Source of the DNA: Dryomyza anilis
Lineage: Eukaryota > Arthropoda > Insecta > Diptera > Dryomyzidae
Direction of reading: 5' to 3'
Length of the DNA: 64,000 nucleotides
NCBI GenBank assembly: GCA_951804985.1
Contig: OX638130.1
Location: forward strand, 128,415,593 to 128,479,592
Of this stretch, positions 9,906 to 21,944 are shown piece after piece. The first letter of the stretch is position 1. Every line of letters starts with the position of its first letter. A program made the translations under genes and the position numbers. Below the pieces are notes generated by a model that saw only the letters and a list, made by a program, of their open reading frames with translations, was not told where the DNA came from and did not search any database.

Positions 9906-11985
9906 TTGTTTGAATATGCTCGAATGTAATTATAACGTAATTCGAAAACACCATATAAATATTGGGAGTAATATCTAATTACATTATAACTGAATTGCAT
10001 TATTATGTTATTCAGATTGTAATATTATTATACGATATTTAAACATAAATTGCTTTAATCGCGGATTTACATGAATTTACTATATTAATGTTTCTGTAGA
10101 AATATATATATTTTTCATCAGACATTAATATATGTATGTTTGATATTTCTGCTATTTAACACACCCAACGTCAATAAAAGATTCTTTGAATTATATGTAT
10201 TTGGTTATTCGTGATTGTTACTGGGTGAGAACGAATTTCAAAATAATAGCATTATTTTATTATATGAATGTTTCGCATTACGAAGTCACAATTAAATAAC
10301 AACGCTGCATACTTTTAGCACTCAGTAACACTTACATTAATACTTTTCATATAGTTCAAAAATTCTTTTTGGTGGAAGAATTTGTTTAAGTACCGCAAAT
10401 TACTGTTAATACCAGATAGTAGCTGCTTGTGAAATATCCAATTTATCCGTAAATCACTGAACTCAAAATAGGAACAATAGATGGAAATCAAATTATTAAG
10501 TATAAATAAAATAAGTGTAATAAAAAAAAATAAAAATTTAAGTTCATAATTAGAGAATATATAAATAAAAAAAAATGTAATTTAAAAAAGGGAAAAAACG
10601 AATATTGTGTAAAGAAGATATTATCACTAAATTTACTATTTTACATTAAAGTTAAATGTAAACATAAATATGTTTACATGTAAATAAAATGTTTTTCACA
10701 TTCAAACATATATATGTTTGCAAGAACGCCGAAAATTATTCATTCTGAACATAAATATGTTTGAACGAAAACAAAAATATGTTTGGCTGTTATTATAGTA
10801 ATGTTTGAAAATGAAATAATACTTTTGTTTGCATAAAGCTCCAAAGATATATGTAATGCCTGCAAAATTATGTTTGGGAGAGCCCTTTTTTTCGCAGCGT
10901 GTAGTACGGACGCTAGGATTTGATAAAGAATAATGTTTTCGGAAAACTTTTTGACGCTTTGATGGTGGAATGTAATGTCGAAAAGTTTGAAAAGGTTTTA
11001 AGGTCGTAAAGTTTTTATCATTTTCATTTTTTATATTTTTCATTAAGTGCATTAAATGCGAATGTAGTAATATTTCTGAACTTCAAAAAAAAACAAAATG
11101 TAATTATACAGGCTGGTTGGCTTTAGGTTGGAAATATTTTTTTTTTATTACCACCAGAAATGAAAGTTACATATTCTTATCGATTTGGACATTCTAAGAA
11201 TAATGGCGTTTTCAGTATTTTCCAGACACGTCCAGTTTCAAGGATATTTGACAAACATGAAAAACCACGTTTTTTAGGATTTTATAGTGGGTAAGCGTTG
11301 AATACAAAATCAATTTTATTTTTATTATATTCAAAACATGCATAACAGAACACAAATGATATGAACATATCATTTTTCAAAATTCCTTTAAGAGGACCTG
11401 AGATTGAAGCAAACGGGACTAATTTTTGGTCTAAAAAAAAAGCCCATTTTTGCCATTTTTTTCCTCTATTCTCAGGTGTGCACCATTCTTGGTATTTACA
11501 TTATAAATTAGCATATCTCATCAATTTCAATACTGTTTTATTAAAAAAAATATTTCACGTGTTATACAAATAAATTCTAGTTTTTAAAGAATTTTATTTT
11601 ATGTATTTATTTTTCAAATACCAAAATCATTTCGTATATTGTGCCATTGATTATTTTTTGATTAATTTATTGAATTTTACATTTTTATTAAACATTTATT
11701 TATTTAATTGTTATTAAAATTTTAAAGGAAAATTGACGAAAAACTAAATAATTGAATGTAAGTAATTTTACTATGCCATTTTCTTAGCTTATAATATTTT
11801 ATAGTATATTAAATGTATCTAAACTCCACAAATAGTTTCATTTACAATGTTGCACAATTCAGTCATCCGTTGACATTCGAGTTCGGATCGCATAGAAAGT
11901 TCACAGTTATTTACTTAAAATCACTTCAGCACGTTTTCACGAAGTGCAAAATGCACAAAGATCCACATACGCACGTATAATCGCA
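9906..11985. other. AT-rich DNA with minor relic repeats
   Basis: No gene supported. About 10640-10800 is rich in AAATATGTTT and its complement. About 11169-11253 resembles 47893-47980 (shared words TTACATATTC, ATTTG.ACATT, GTCCAGTTTCAAGGATATT), so it is a diverged dispersed repeat. Short open frames at 10702-11052 and 11361-11573 have no recognised domain. Confidence 0.45.
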
Positions 11986-12600
11986 CAAGAGTCACGCCGC
12001 ACCGCACCGCACCCCATCCATCCTACCTCGCCGTATTCCACTCTACGCAGTATCGTCGGTGACACTCGAGGGCGCCGACGAAATGCTATGGCGTAATTGG
12101 CAAAAACAAACTTGCGTCGTATTGTGCGCCGCCAATGTTGCTGCTGCCATTTGCAGCGCCATTGTCAACGTCACGTCATGCATGACAGCACGCTGTGTCC
12201 TGCCGATGTCCTGCCGCTATCAGTATGTCCAGCAGTGCAGCCACCCATCCGCCCGTCCTGACAGTGGTGCGTCCGTCGTGCGTTATTCGTAGTCTGGGAC
12301 AATGCAGAGAATACCGAATTTCGGGACTAACAACAGCAGCAGCAACAACAAAAGCAAATGTAATAATCAAATTGTCCTCAATTCTATTATCTGCGACAAC
12401 CTTTTTTTCGGTTGTTGTTGTTTTGGTTGTTACTGCTACTGCTGCTGCTATTCTACCCAATGTCGACTCCATTCTAACGTCTAATCCGATATTGATCAAA
12501 ATTAAATCTCCAACTTGATTTTGGTCTGCAGCGACCGGAAGGAACCGGGAAGGAAGGAGAAACGGAAGGATGGCTGCAAGGATGTACGATATATACAAAG
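11986..12600. other. GC-richer, single-copy-looking island
   Basis: Base composition rises sharply here (GCGCCGCC, GCCGATGTCCTGCCGC words, CAG/CTG-type runs). Overlapping open frames occur on both strands but none has a domain, signal peptide or consistent coding pattern. CACCGCACCGCACC near 12000 and poly-Gln-like CAGCAGCAACAACA near 12331 are typical of fly non-coding DNA. It may be a regulatory region or unrecognised exon; no call is made. Confidence 0.35.
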
Positions 12601-13013
12601 TATGTGCAAAGTATGAATCCGAAATAACGCTGCAAATGAAAATGCTCCAAGTGCCATAAGTACTTCAAATCTGCTACAGCAGCAGGACTTTTTTTTTTTT
12701 CAATTTAAGATGTGTTGATGTCGCATAGAGTGTTGCTTCATTTCTCAGGACTTGGTTAGATCATCATCACACATTCCACTCTCAATTATTTCTAAACGGA
12801 TTTATGAATCAGCTGCAGCAAATGTGTCCTTGAATTGAGCTATAATTAGATTATTTGACAGGGTCCTGTTGCTGACTAGCATTAACAACTAGAGAGGGAA
12901 CATTTCTGTTAAACCATAAAATGGGTTTTATGTAATATGTCGAGCAAAACAAAATGATGAAACATAAAACAATTAAAATTTTAAGAAAATAATATATGTA
13001 GTATAACGTTATA

Positions 13014-13316
13014 ATAATAATAGTTTGGCACTACAGTCCTATAAGGACTTAGGCCGAGCTCTCTCACCATTTTGAGCTGTGCGTGTTATATTTGTACTCA
13101 AAGTGGTGGGACCTACAGTTTATTGCCGAATCCGAACGGCGGGTGAGAGCTTTTCATAGGCAATATTTTACTCTCGTAGGTTTGCCATTTACTGCCGAGA
13201 GGTAGCCTGGTATAGAAAAATGTTTCTATGAAAAGATGTTGTTAGCCCCAGTCCAGGCCTGAACCGGGGACCTTTCGGCTCGCAGTCCAACGCACTAACC
13301 ACTGAGCTACCGCGGC
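13014..13316 (-). mobile_element. tRNA-headed SINE, family 1, copy 2
   Basis: This is the complement of the 1109 and 50159 copies: head with TAGCTCAGTGG and GGTTCAGGCC, body, then a TTATTATTA tail. A perfect 10-bp target-site duplication TAACGTTATA flanks it (13004-13013 and 13317-13326). This shows insertion by target-primed reverse transcription and fixes both ends. Confidence 0.9.
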
Positions 13317-13454
13317 TAACGTTATAGCTTTTTTAATATTTCCATTTTTGAAGACTTCTTTTTTACTCGAAATAAAAGTGGCAGTAAAAAAAATATATTT
13401 TTTTATTTTTTTATTAATTTAATGTCAGTTGTTAAAGGGGTATAAGAACACAAG

Positions 13455-13660
13455 TGGTTGGATCACAGGTCATAATCGTTCGTTCGGAGTTTCACTGATC
13501 TATCTCTTCTAGATTTCCTGTGATCGCTGTCAACAGACATACAGACGGACATCTCTAAATAGATTCAGAATTCCACGCGATCAATTGTTAATCACACATG
13601 ACACTCCTACTTATGGGTGTTACAAACGAACGACCAAAGTGAATATTACCTTTCAGTTTA
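13455..13660 (-). mobile_element. DINE-1/Helentron-like relic
   Basis: It contains TGATCGCTGTCAACAGACA, a CAGACGGACAT block and GGGTGTTACAAACGAACGA leading to AATATTACC. This order matches the complement of the 5' part of DINE-1/INE-1-type elements of flies (established family knowledge). It is a diverged end fragment only. Confidence 0.5.
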
Positions 13661-14200
13661 GGGTATCAATAAGAGTAAAATTTAAAGTAAGAGTAAGAGT
13701 TCCTCAAGGCACTTTTTACAAAATTCAAATTTACTCAGCAAGTAAATTTTTATATTTTTCTACAGAACATATCTTGTTAAATTTTCCACGAAGGTTTAAA
13801 TGCATTATCATTTTGTTTTGTTGTCCACTCACAGTTTTTTGTGAGAAGTTAAACTTAGGTAATGTAAAATTTTGAATGTTTTTGAATTTGTTTTTTCCAA
13901 ATTTAATTAGGCAAACATTATGACATCAGATCTAAGTGAAATATATATATCATCTTCATATTTATGAATTTCGTTCTTCAAACCAAGATTCATTGTATTG
14001 AAGAACAATGCAAAATATTGATAACTACAGAACATCAATGTTATGAATTCATTATCAATTTGATGAATTTTACAAAATATATATACAGCATATTGAAGAA
14101 TTATCTTCATCAAACAAAATTTCTATCAAAAAGTTTATTTTTCATTCATTATATGCCATACTTCACAGTTCTCCAGTCGGTATTGTTTATTATCTATATA
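13661..14200. other. AT-rich DNA, no gene
   Basis: Short overlapping frames on both strands, with no domain or repeat family identified. Confidence 0.45.
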
Positions 14201-14783
14201 CAGGGTGTTTGGTTCATCGATGTCAATAATTAAAAAAAAACAATATTCAAAATAAAATTATGTCCTATTTTTCACTCTGTTTCAGATACAGGGTGTTTAG
14301 TTAATGCATATTACTGACATAGCCTAGTCAATAAAATTGGTTATAAAATATAATATGTTAATAAATGAATAACAATTTTTAACTTGTGTTTTAGAAAATT
14401 GAATTACCCTTCCAATGATATATCATTTCGATAACGAAATTTTGAGAATTTCAAAGGCAAAGTAAAAATTTTAATTTTAATTTTTGTAAATTTCAACTTT
14501 ACGTATGTCTTAAAAAATGAAGAAATCATGGTGTTCAAAGATGTGATATACCATTGGAAAGGCAATTTAATTTCCTAAAACACGAGTTAAAAACTGATAT
14601 TCATTTATTACCATATTATACATTATAACCAATTTTCTTGACTAGGTTCTGTCAGTAATATGTATTTACTTAACACCCTGTATCGTAAACAGTATGCAAA
14701 ATAGGACATCATTTTATTTAACCATTTTCTTATTTTTTTGAGTCATAGAATGATCCCCTGACTTCGATTAACCAAACACCCTG
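14201..14783. mobile_element. Nested MITE: CAGGGTGTTT element inside a related one
   Basis: The outer element runs from CAGGGTGTTTGGTT (14201) to AACCAAACACCCTG (14783), flanked by TA. Inside it a second element runs from CAGGGTGTTTAGTTAA (14289) to its complement ending 14680, also flanked by TA. The inner element is a foldback with arms of ~190 bp. The outer arms are also complementary to each other (ATGTCCTATTTT/AAAATAGGACAT). The TA flanks and CAGGG ends fit Tc1/mariner-type MITEs. Neither encodes protein. A half copy at 54990-55115 keeps the inner/outer junction. Confidence 0.8.
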
Positions 14784-14787
14784 TATA

Positions 14788-15511
14788 TAAAAGTCCTGAT
14801 TGACTGACTGACTTACTGATCGATCAACGCCCAGCCCAAACGCGGAACATATAATTTTGACAAGGTGTTCATCTCCTGATGTAGGCGTGCACTAAGGTGA
14901 GATTTTTTTTGAAATTCACCCCCTAAGGTACAAAAATAGGAGTGGAAAGCCTGAACTTTTAATTTAAAATATCTGTGTATTTAAGATAGCCACAGTCATG
15001 AAATTTGGTCCAGTGATGTATATTGTGGTTCTTTATCTTTTTGCAAATGTGGGCGAGATTGAACAAAAGAGAGTGGCACCTCACATATGACTCAAACTTT
15101 AAAAATGCTAAAACTCCTGAACTTCTAAGAGTAGAGTTATAAAAATCGAAACAAATGTTTATATTGTAAATTCCAATCGTCAGGTAGAATGGAATTTCCA
15201 AAGGGGCGTGGCATCTCCCATATAACTGCTCCCATCGACACATAGAATGCGGGTGGGATTGACAATGAGGCATGGCACTTCCCATATAACTAAAACTTCA
15301 AAAATGATATAACTATTGACCTACTAAGAGCAGAGTTATAAAAATCAAAACAAAGGATCTTATTAAACATTGTAATCTTCGGGAGCGGGATTGTACAAAA
15401 GGCGGGAGGGAAACATGCCGACTTAAGCATGCACTAAAAAGGTTAAAAAGGGTCGTTGATATACTTTTGCATTTAGCACGGGCGAAGCTGTGAACGAGTC
15501 CAACCAGTTGT
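14788..15511 (+). mobile_element. Non-autonomous Helitron-like remnant
   Basis: The 5' side has TATATAAAAGTCC followed by a GACTGACTGACTTACTGATC block and CAACGCCCAGCCCAAACG, a common Helitron head. The 3' side has AGCACGGGCGAAGCTGTG, which can form a short hairpin, then GAGTCCAACCAG and T. The terminal CTRR is degraded to CCAG. The interior has internal repeats (CTTCCCATATAACT/CTCCCATATAACT with AGAGTTATAAAAATC). No Rep/helicase coding sequence. Confidence 0.55.
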
Positions 15512-15780
15512 TTATATAATGCTTGCTCGTCAATGCTTTTCGAAATATTTTATTTGTCTACTTTTTTTTAATTTTTTTTTCGGGATCTTTTTTTTTTAAA
15601 AATTGTTTTTTCGAAAAATTTTATAAGAGTAATTTTTAGCACGGGCATTGCTTGCTCGACAATGTTTTTTGAAATATTTTATTTGTCGATTTTTTTTAAT
15701 TTTTTTATCGAATTTTTTTTTTCAAAAAAAATTTGTTATTTCGAAAAAATTTTTAAGGGTAATTTTTGATAATTGAAAAA
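15512..15780. repeat. ~125-bp tandem duplication
   Basis: The words GCTTGCTCG.CAATG, GAAATATTTTATTTGTC and a following T-rich stretch with TTCGAAAAA occur twice, near 15522 and 15649. The second block begins TTTAGCACGGGC like the Helitron end just upstream, suggesting local duplication of that end. Confidence 0.55.
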
Positions 15781-17866
15781 AAAATTTTTTTTTTTTTGAA
15801 AAATTCGTAAAAAAATGTTCAATAATTAATTTAGATTGAAAAAAAAATAATTTTTCAAAATAATATTTTGTTTTGAACTTTAAAAGATTTTTCGGATAAT
15901 TTAAAATTTCCAAAATTATAAGTAAAAATCAAAATTGAATTTGTTTCTTTCTGAATTTCAAATAAATAACCTGAAATTAATTTAGAATTTTCGAAATTTC
16001 AGTTATAAATGGTGCAGTCATTGCTTAAAGTCGTTAAATTTTAAATTTTTTTGTAATACGAATAGGTAAACTTTTTGCGTTTTAGAATGTGACTAAAAAA
16101 ACAATTTTCGATTAATAAAAGAACTACTAAATAATGGCAATATTTTATGCTTATTTTTTCAATATTTAGACATTTTCAAAATTTTGTATATTTCAATATT
16201 TTTTGTCAAACATTAAGTTGAGTTTAACATTTTCCAATTAATCTGTAAAATATGTCTAACTTTGTTAGACTTGTTGATTTTTTTTATGAGTTATCTTCAA
16301 AAAAGTCACCTTTCAATGGTCACGTAATACAGTATTACACAGGTCTGTACAGCATCCCCATTATAATTAAATTTATATTTTTTATTTTCTGAATAATTAA
16401 AATTTCTTTTTCTAAAAATAAAATGTCTGTAAATAAAAACAGCGACCTTTTGTAAAATTTAAGATAAACAAAAAAAAAACAATTATAACACGAACCAAAC
16501 CCATTAACAAAGTAGTTGACAATTAATTTTTGGATTCTGCAACTACTTGTTATGCATAGGATTATTTCAGCTAATTGATTTCATTTCAAATGCTGCCGCC
16601 ACTTTAGCTGCCTGCCAGCCTCCGGTGTCAACAACGTCAGCAACATCGTCAGCGGGTGCGAGATCCGTTTCCGGTCTAAAACTTAGCAACTGATAGCACA
16701 GCACAGGCCAAACAAACAGACTCAGAGACACCCGTTGCACAGGGTGCCATAAAGACAGAAGACTTATAGCATTAAATACCTCCAGAGAGGCGTGCGTAGC
16801 GACATTTATGACAGACGATGATGACGATGACTAGAATGTCGCAACACAAATGGCAGACCGCCCCCCTGTATCCGATGCTACCACGTCCTGGCCCAGCAGA
16901 CACACGAAAACTTCTTATAAAGTCATTAACACTTTCGCTAATGACTCACGTAGCAGAGACGAGCCTTGATTTTACGACGCCATAACGGCGGCGTGACTAC
17001 GCATGGACCGGCCGAAGTAGTTGAACGGGACGCATGGAGGGTTGGATAGTAGACCGGAACTACGACATATTGTCGACGATAAAAGAAATGTGCGGTGACT
17101 TTAGTTAATTTAAACAGAGTCCAGAAATGCTTAAAAAGTACTATTTGAATAATAAGTAAAAAATACTAATCAAACTTCCATTTTCACTGCCAGACTCATC
17201 CGCATCCTTTGGCCGATAACTCACTGTTATCGCTTTAACGAATGAGTTCATTAATTCAACTCGAAGTCACGTGCACATTTTCAATTCCGTGATATACAAA
17301 TTAATGAGGTTAAGTTGAGCAGCATCTTCATTCCAGCGCGGGTAGTTCTACGGACTACAAATACCGACAGGCAAATGCAAAGAGTTTTCTCTTCAATTGC
17401 GAAAACACCTGTTCACATAACTTATGGCGAAGAATAAAGAATGAGTTGGGGCGCGGAAATATTTCACGACTGCCAGCTCAAAATTAGTTAAATAAGTGGA
17501 CGGTAGAGACGACGACGACGACGACGATGAGCGCCCACAAAAAACTTGTCGCGAGGCAATAATGCCTAATTACAGCTCGGGTTTGCATGGCATGGAATGA
17601 AATGAAATGGTACGGAACCGAAAGAAGTCTAGCAACGAAAGCTGCTTTCGACTCATTAGCGTCATTAATCAGTTGGAAAAGTAAGTAGAGCAGACTCGGG
17701 TGTCTCCGGCCAGGTTCAACATTGACTGTTGGTCTGCAGGATATGATTAAATAATTTTGTATTTAAAAGATTTATAATTATTTGTAAATAACACAGAATT
17801 AAAATAATACTAATTTTATATAAGGAAAAGATTGCTGTTACATCTTAAATTAAAATTATTTTTCCA
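15781..17866. other. No gene; GC-richer island about 16590-17110
   Basis: 15781-16560 is AT-rich without features. 16590-17110 and 17200-17700 are higher-complexity, GC-richer sequence with no domain-bearing frame; GACGACGACGACGACGACGA near 17508 is a short trinucleotide repeat. This resembles non-repetitive fly intergenic or intronic DNA and could hold regulatory elements, which cannot be named by eye. Confidence 0.4.
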
Positions 17867-19015
17867 CTAGCTGGACCCGTACACGACTCGTGCAAATATT
17901 ATGTGAATGCAGGGTTATTGAGCAATTTTAATAAAATAAATAACATTTTTATTATTTATATCAGGGACCCGTGCTTCGCTGTGGACGTTTTTTTATTGGT
18001 TTTATAAATGTAGTAACCAAAACCATACTAATTATCCGATAAAACAACTTTTCTCATAGACAATTCTTTCTCAGACTGTGCTTCCCCGTAGAATTCTTCC
18101 CAGTAGAATTCTTTCCCGTAGAATTCTTCCCCGTAGAGTTTTTCCAGTAAAAGTTTTACTGTGGTTAGTTTTAGCGTGGTGAGTTTTAGTGTGGTGAGTT
18201 TTAGTGTGGTGAGTTTTAGTGTAGTGAATTTTAGTGTGGTGATTTTAAGTGTAGTGAATTTTATTGTTGTGTGTTTTAGTGTGTTGAATTTAAGTGTGGT
18301 GAATTTTAGTGTGGTCAGTTTAAGTGGGTCAATTTGAATGTGGTCAATTTCAGTGTGGTGAGTTTTAGTGTGGTGAAATTTAGTGTGGTGAGTTTTAGTG
18401 TGTTGAATTTTAGTGTGGTGAATTTTAGTGTGGTTAGTTTTAGTGTGGTGAATTTTAGTGTGGTGAGTTTGAGTGTGGTGAGTTTGAGTGTGGTGAAATT
18501 TAGTGTGGTGAGTTTTTGTGTGGTGAATTTTAGTGTGGTGAATATTAGTCTGGTAAATTTTAGTGTGGTGAGTTTTAGTGTGGTGAATTTTAGTGTGGTG
18601 AGTTTAAGTGTGGTGAATTTTGGTGTGGTGAATTTTAGTGTGGTTGATTTTGTTTTTGTTTTCTATCCTTTTTTATTTCTTTGTTGTTTTTGAGTTATAG
18701 CTTAAGTTTTGTGCTTTTACTTTTGATTTTGTATTTGATTTTTGCTTTTGTTTTTGTGTTTTTGATTTTGTTTTTTTTTTGTATTTGAGTTTTTTGTTTC
18801 ATCTTCTTTGCTTGTGTATGTGCCGATTTATGTCGTTTTGAAAGTTTAGGTTGTATGGGAGGTGCCACGACCCTTTGTCCAATCTCGACCATATATAGCC
18901 TATGACACCCTCTGGACTCCATAGTATCCTGGTGCAAAATTTCAGTTAAATCGGTTCAGCGGTTTAGACGTGATGCTGGAACAAACAGACGGACCAAGAG
19001 TTTTATATATATAGA
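17867..19015 (-). mobile_element. Non-autonomous Helitron, family H1, copy 1
   Basis: Read on the minus strand it begins TCTATATATATAAAACTC. It contains a CATAGGCTATATATGG block typical of Helitron heads and a 15-bp minisatellite. It ends with the hairpin-like GCACGAGTCGTG, then TACGGGTCCAG, CTAG and a following T. Copy 2 at 22609-23851 has the same order of parts. There is no Rep/helicase gene. The 5' flank is T rather than the expected A, so the exact 5' border is uncertain. Confidence 0.75.
18165..18650 (-). repeat. 15-bp minisatellite inside Helitron copy 1
   Basis: Roughly thirty units of GTGTGGTGAATTTTA/GTGTGGTGAGTTTTA. Because the unit is five codons long, it gives artificial open frames of Ser-Val-Val-Asn-Phe type. 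It is the complement of the array in Helitron copy 2, so it belongs to the element. Confidence 0.95.
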
Positions 19016-19046
19016 AATCGTTTCTTCTAGTTTCTCGCTTCTTCAA

Positions 19047-19563
19047 ATTACAGTAGACAACAAATGAAGGTATTTTTTATTTAACCACAATCTTAGTGTG
19101 ATTTTCTATAATCTTCAAGATCCTAATTGCGACCTCATATTCAGTTTTTTTTTAGGTTGTCTATAGTTTTTGAGTTATTACGAAAAACAAATATATGGCA
19201 ATTCTATTGTTTTATACATATTTAGTAATTAAAGTTTTACTTATTTCAGTTTTATTTAATTAAGAAAACTATACATGTTATGCAATAAATAAAAAATACA
19301 CCTTAAAATTATTATTTTCTGCGTTTGACTAGTCATAACTTTGGTCATATCAATACGGATTTTCATGTCGTTTATTTCAAAATATAAACTCAAGTTTTCT
19401 CAATGGAATACAAAAGAAAACTGTTAAAATTTAAAATCCAAAATATATAGAAAAACACAATAATTGTCATATATTTGTTTTATGTAATAACTCAAAAAGT
19501 TAAAACAATCTGAAAAAACAGAATATGAGATCGCGGATTTTATTTTTTTGTTGTACTGTGATA
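19047..19563 (+). mobile_element. Foldback MITE with ACAGTA..CAACAAA ends
   Basis: The ends are ACAGTAGACAACAAA and TTGTTGTACTGTG. Arms of more than 100 bp pair, including TTTTTGAGTTATTACG/GTAATAACTCAAAAA and CCTCATATTCAG/CAGAATATGAG. A half copy at 49840-50146 (minus) shares the right half, including GCGTTTGACT and CATGTTATGCAATAAATA. Non-coding. Confidence 0.75.
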
Positions 19564-20063
19564 TACAACAATCAGAATTAAACCGATATACAAAACCAAT
19601 TGGTTTTATAGTGATTTTAAAACTGTTAATACAGTAAAAGTAAAAAATTAAAATAAATAATAATTATATTTTAGAAACATAATTTAAATAAATTAATTTT
19701 TGTTTTTCACTTTTATCGGTCAATAATTTGGTTCTTGATACAGATATTAAAAATATGAATTTTTTACCCTTTGTTCACATTAAAAGAAATATCGAAATCT
19801 AATTTGGATCGCGTATGCCAAAATCGTTTTTTTATAAAACTTAAACCCAAAACCTTAATCGAAACCGTTAATCGATTACATTTCAATTCCGGTTTAAAGC
19901 CTATATAAACAACTTTATTTTCATACCAGTTTTCAATTAGTTTCGAGTTCAAAAATAATAAACGAAGTTCTTTCTACTACGAAGAAACTAAATACATTCA
20001 GGAAATTATGTGATAAATAAAATAAATAAATTTAAAAAATAATGGTGCATATTCATAGACATT

Positions 20064-20157
20064 TTAAAGTCAACTTTAAAATTAAAGTCGTATTTTTGAC
20101 AATTTTCACTTAGTAAAAAATGTCAAAAAGCTGATTTTAATTTTAAAGTCGACCTTA
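20064..20157. repeat. Small inverted repeat, AAAGTCGAC family
   Basis: TAAAGTCAACTTTAAAATTAA on the left pairs with TTAATTTTAAAGTCGACCTTA on the right. The centre contains TTTTTGACAATTTTC like the neighbour at 20199-20332, so it is a related, older copy. Confidence 0.65.
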
Positions 20158-20198
20158 AATTATCTATAAAAACATAAATTGTGTAGAAAAACATAATG

Positions 20199-20332
20199 AG
20201 CCTAACCAATAAACGAAATAAAGTCGACTTTAAAAATAGTATCAGCTTTTTCGACAATTTTCTCATATATTTATTTGTCAAAAAGCTGATACTATCTTTA
20301 AAGTCGACTTTATTTCATTTATTGGTCAGGCT
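20199..20332. mobile_element. Foldback MITE, AGCCTAACCAATAAA ends
   Basis: Two ~59-bp arms pair almost perfectly: AGCCTAACCAATAAACGAAA, AAAGTCGACTTTAAA and AGTATCAGCTTTTT on the left, complements on the right. They surround a ~16-bp AT loop. No coding content. The arms share the AAAGTCGAC motif with the repeat just upstream. Confidence 0.85.
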
Positions 20333-20839
20333 GTATATCATAAAAATTGCTTCGTTTGTGAATCTCCAAAAAATATATTGAATATCATCGTGTGTAAAGG
20401 GTGAACTGAAAATATGCTAGTCATAAGTGGGGCAAATATGAAATTTCATATTTCTCACACATTTCAACATAAATTGCTCTGAAAACACATTCAATTGAAT
20501 ACTTTAAGTAATGTTTTTACATGCATCTAAAAGTAGGCTTCTGTAGTATAATTTTCGACATAAAAAACATTTGTTGTATACCTTGGTGTTTAAGAGTTAT
20601 GAACGGTTTGAGAATAGACTGTTACGTTAAATTGTTTGAAAGTAGATTTTAAATTACCTTAAATTGTTGAAAAACTCTGTATAATTTCTAAGATTTAGAA
20701 TGAAAGTAATAAAGTAAAGAAATGAAAGTAAGAAAAAAATGTATAGATTGCTATGTTACAAAAAATTCTGTTACGTTTCCTCTTCAATAAATAGTTTAGA
20801 TAAAAATTAAAAAAAAAAAGAATTCTTCATTGTTATCTG
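20333..20839. other. AT-rich spacer, nothing recognised
   Basis: No repeat family, exon or RNA gene recognised. Confidence 0.45.
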
Positions 20840-21093
20840 TAAAGGGTTTTTTAACAGGGACGCTACAAAAGTAGAGCGACAGGGACAGCAAACGACGCCA
20901 TATTTCTTGCCGCTCTTTTGACATTTCTCTTCAGTAAGGTTTGCCATTTCATGATGGAAAGATATACGAATTCGAATTTCAGTAGTAAACTTTAATAATT
21001 TCGACTCGTTGTTGGCTCGTATATCTTTCCATCATTAAATGGCAAACCTTTCTGTCCCAGTCGCTCTACTTTTCTCTTATTGAAAACCCTTTA
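20840..21093. mobile_element. MITE with TAAAGGGTTTT ends and an inner hairpin
   Basis: Ends are TAAAGGGTTTTTTAACAGGG and TTGAAAACCCTTTA, with GTAGAGCGACAGGGACAG/CTGTCCCAGTCGCTCTAC as subterminal inverted repeats. Inside, a 34-bp arm (20936-20969) pairs with 21017-21050 with one mismatch. Half copies of the end lie at 39330-39380 and 39503-39533. Non-coding. Confidence 0.85.
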
Positions 21094-21944
21094 TATTTAT
21101 TAGGAGAAGAAAATACGTGAAATTTCAAATTAAGATTACCATAACATAAAAATTTAATTACTTTTCTATTACTTTTTTGCTGCTATAGGGAGCCTGCCTT
21201 TTTTTAAAAATTCAAAATTCCTGCTATGCAATGTGTATTTCGTATCATATTCCTGTGCGTTTTCCTCAAAACTGCTACAATAATACCAGTTTCCTTGCAT
21301 ATTTTTTGGCTCGGGATAGCAAACAAGTTTTAACAATGACTTTCGCGTATTCTTTAAAATACAGATTTCTATAAATGTGGCAATATTTAAATTTACACTG
21401 GGTGCAATATGGTGACAACAAAATAAAATGTCTTTAAAGTTAACTTGAAATTTATTGAAATACTTTGAATATTTTATATTTATTTATTATATCACTTGCG
21501 TTTGTCCCGATACAAAGGAATCAATATGGCAACTCAGGCGATTTTATTGCACAGGTGGTACTTGTGCGAAGATATCTGTGAAATCAATTTGGCATTAAAT
21601 TGCATTACAATAAATTCGTTGCAATTTTGAAGATAATATACGTCGCCAATTCAAAAATACTTCAATATCATAGAATTGTCTTTGTGTTCCGTCTCTAATA
21701 AAATAATATTTTGCGCATTTTTTAAAGATTTCAAATATAATATTTGTACTTTGAGTTTAACTTCTGTCTGTGACATATTATAAAATTATTTGAAAATTGA
21801 ATATAATAAAGAAGGAAAACAATAGCTTAGAATAGAGTTAGCCTCTCAATTGTACATAAATCATTAACTAAGACGATGATGAAATTTCCATTTCCAAAGG
21901 AAATTTAAAATATATTGTTTTCAATGACAAATTCATATGAAAAA
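21094..21944. other. AT-rich DNA, no gene
   Basis: No domain-bearing frame, repeat family or RNA gene recognised. Confidence 0.45.

Noticed and set aside
18334..18693. Repetitive Ser-Val-Val-Asn-Phe ORF, and similar ones at 22932-23688
   Set aside because: The 15-bp unit is a multiple of three, so frames stay open on both strands. No start context or domain.
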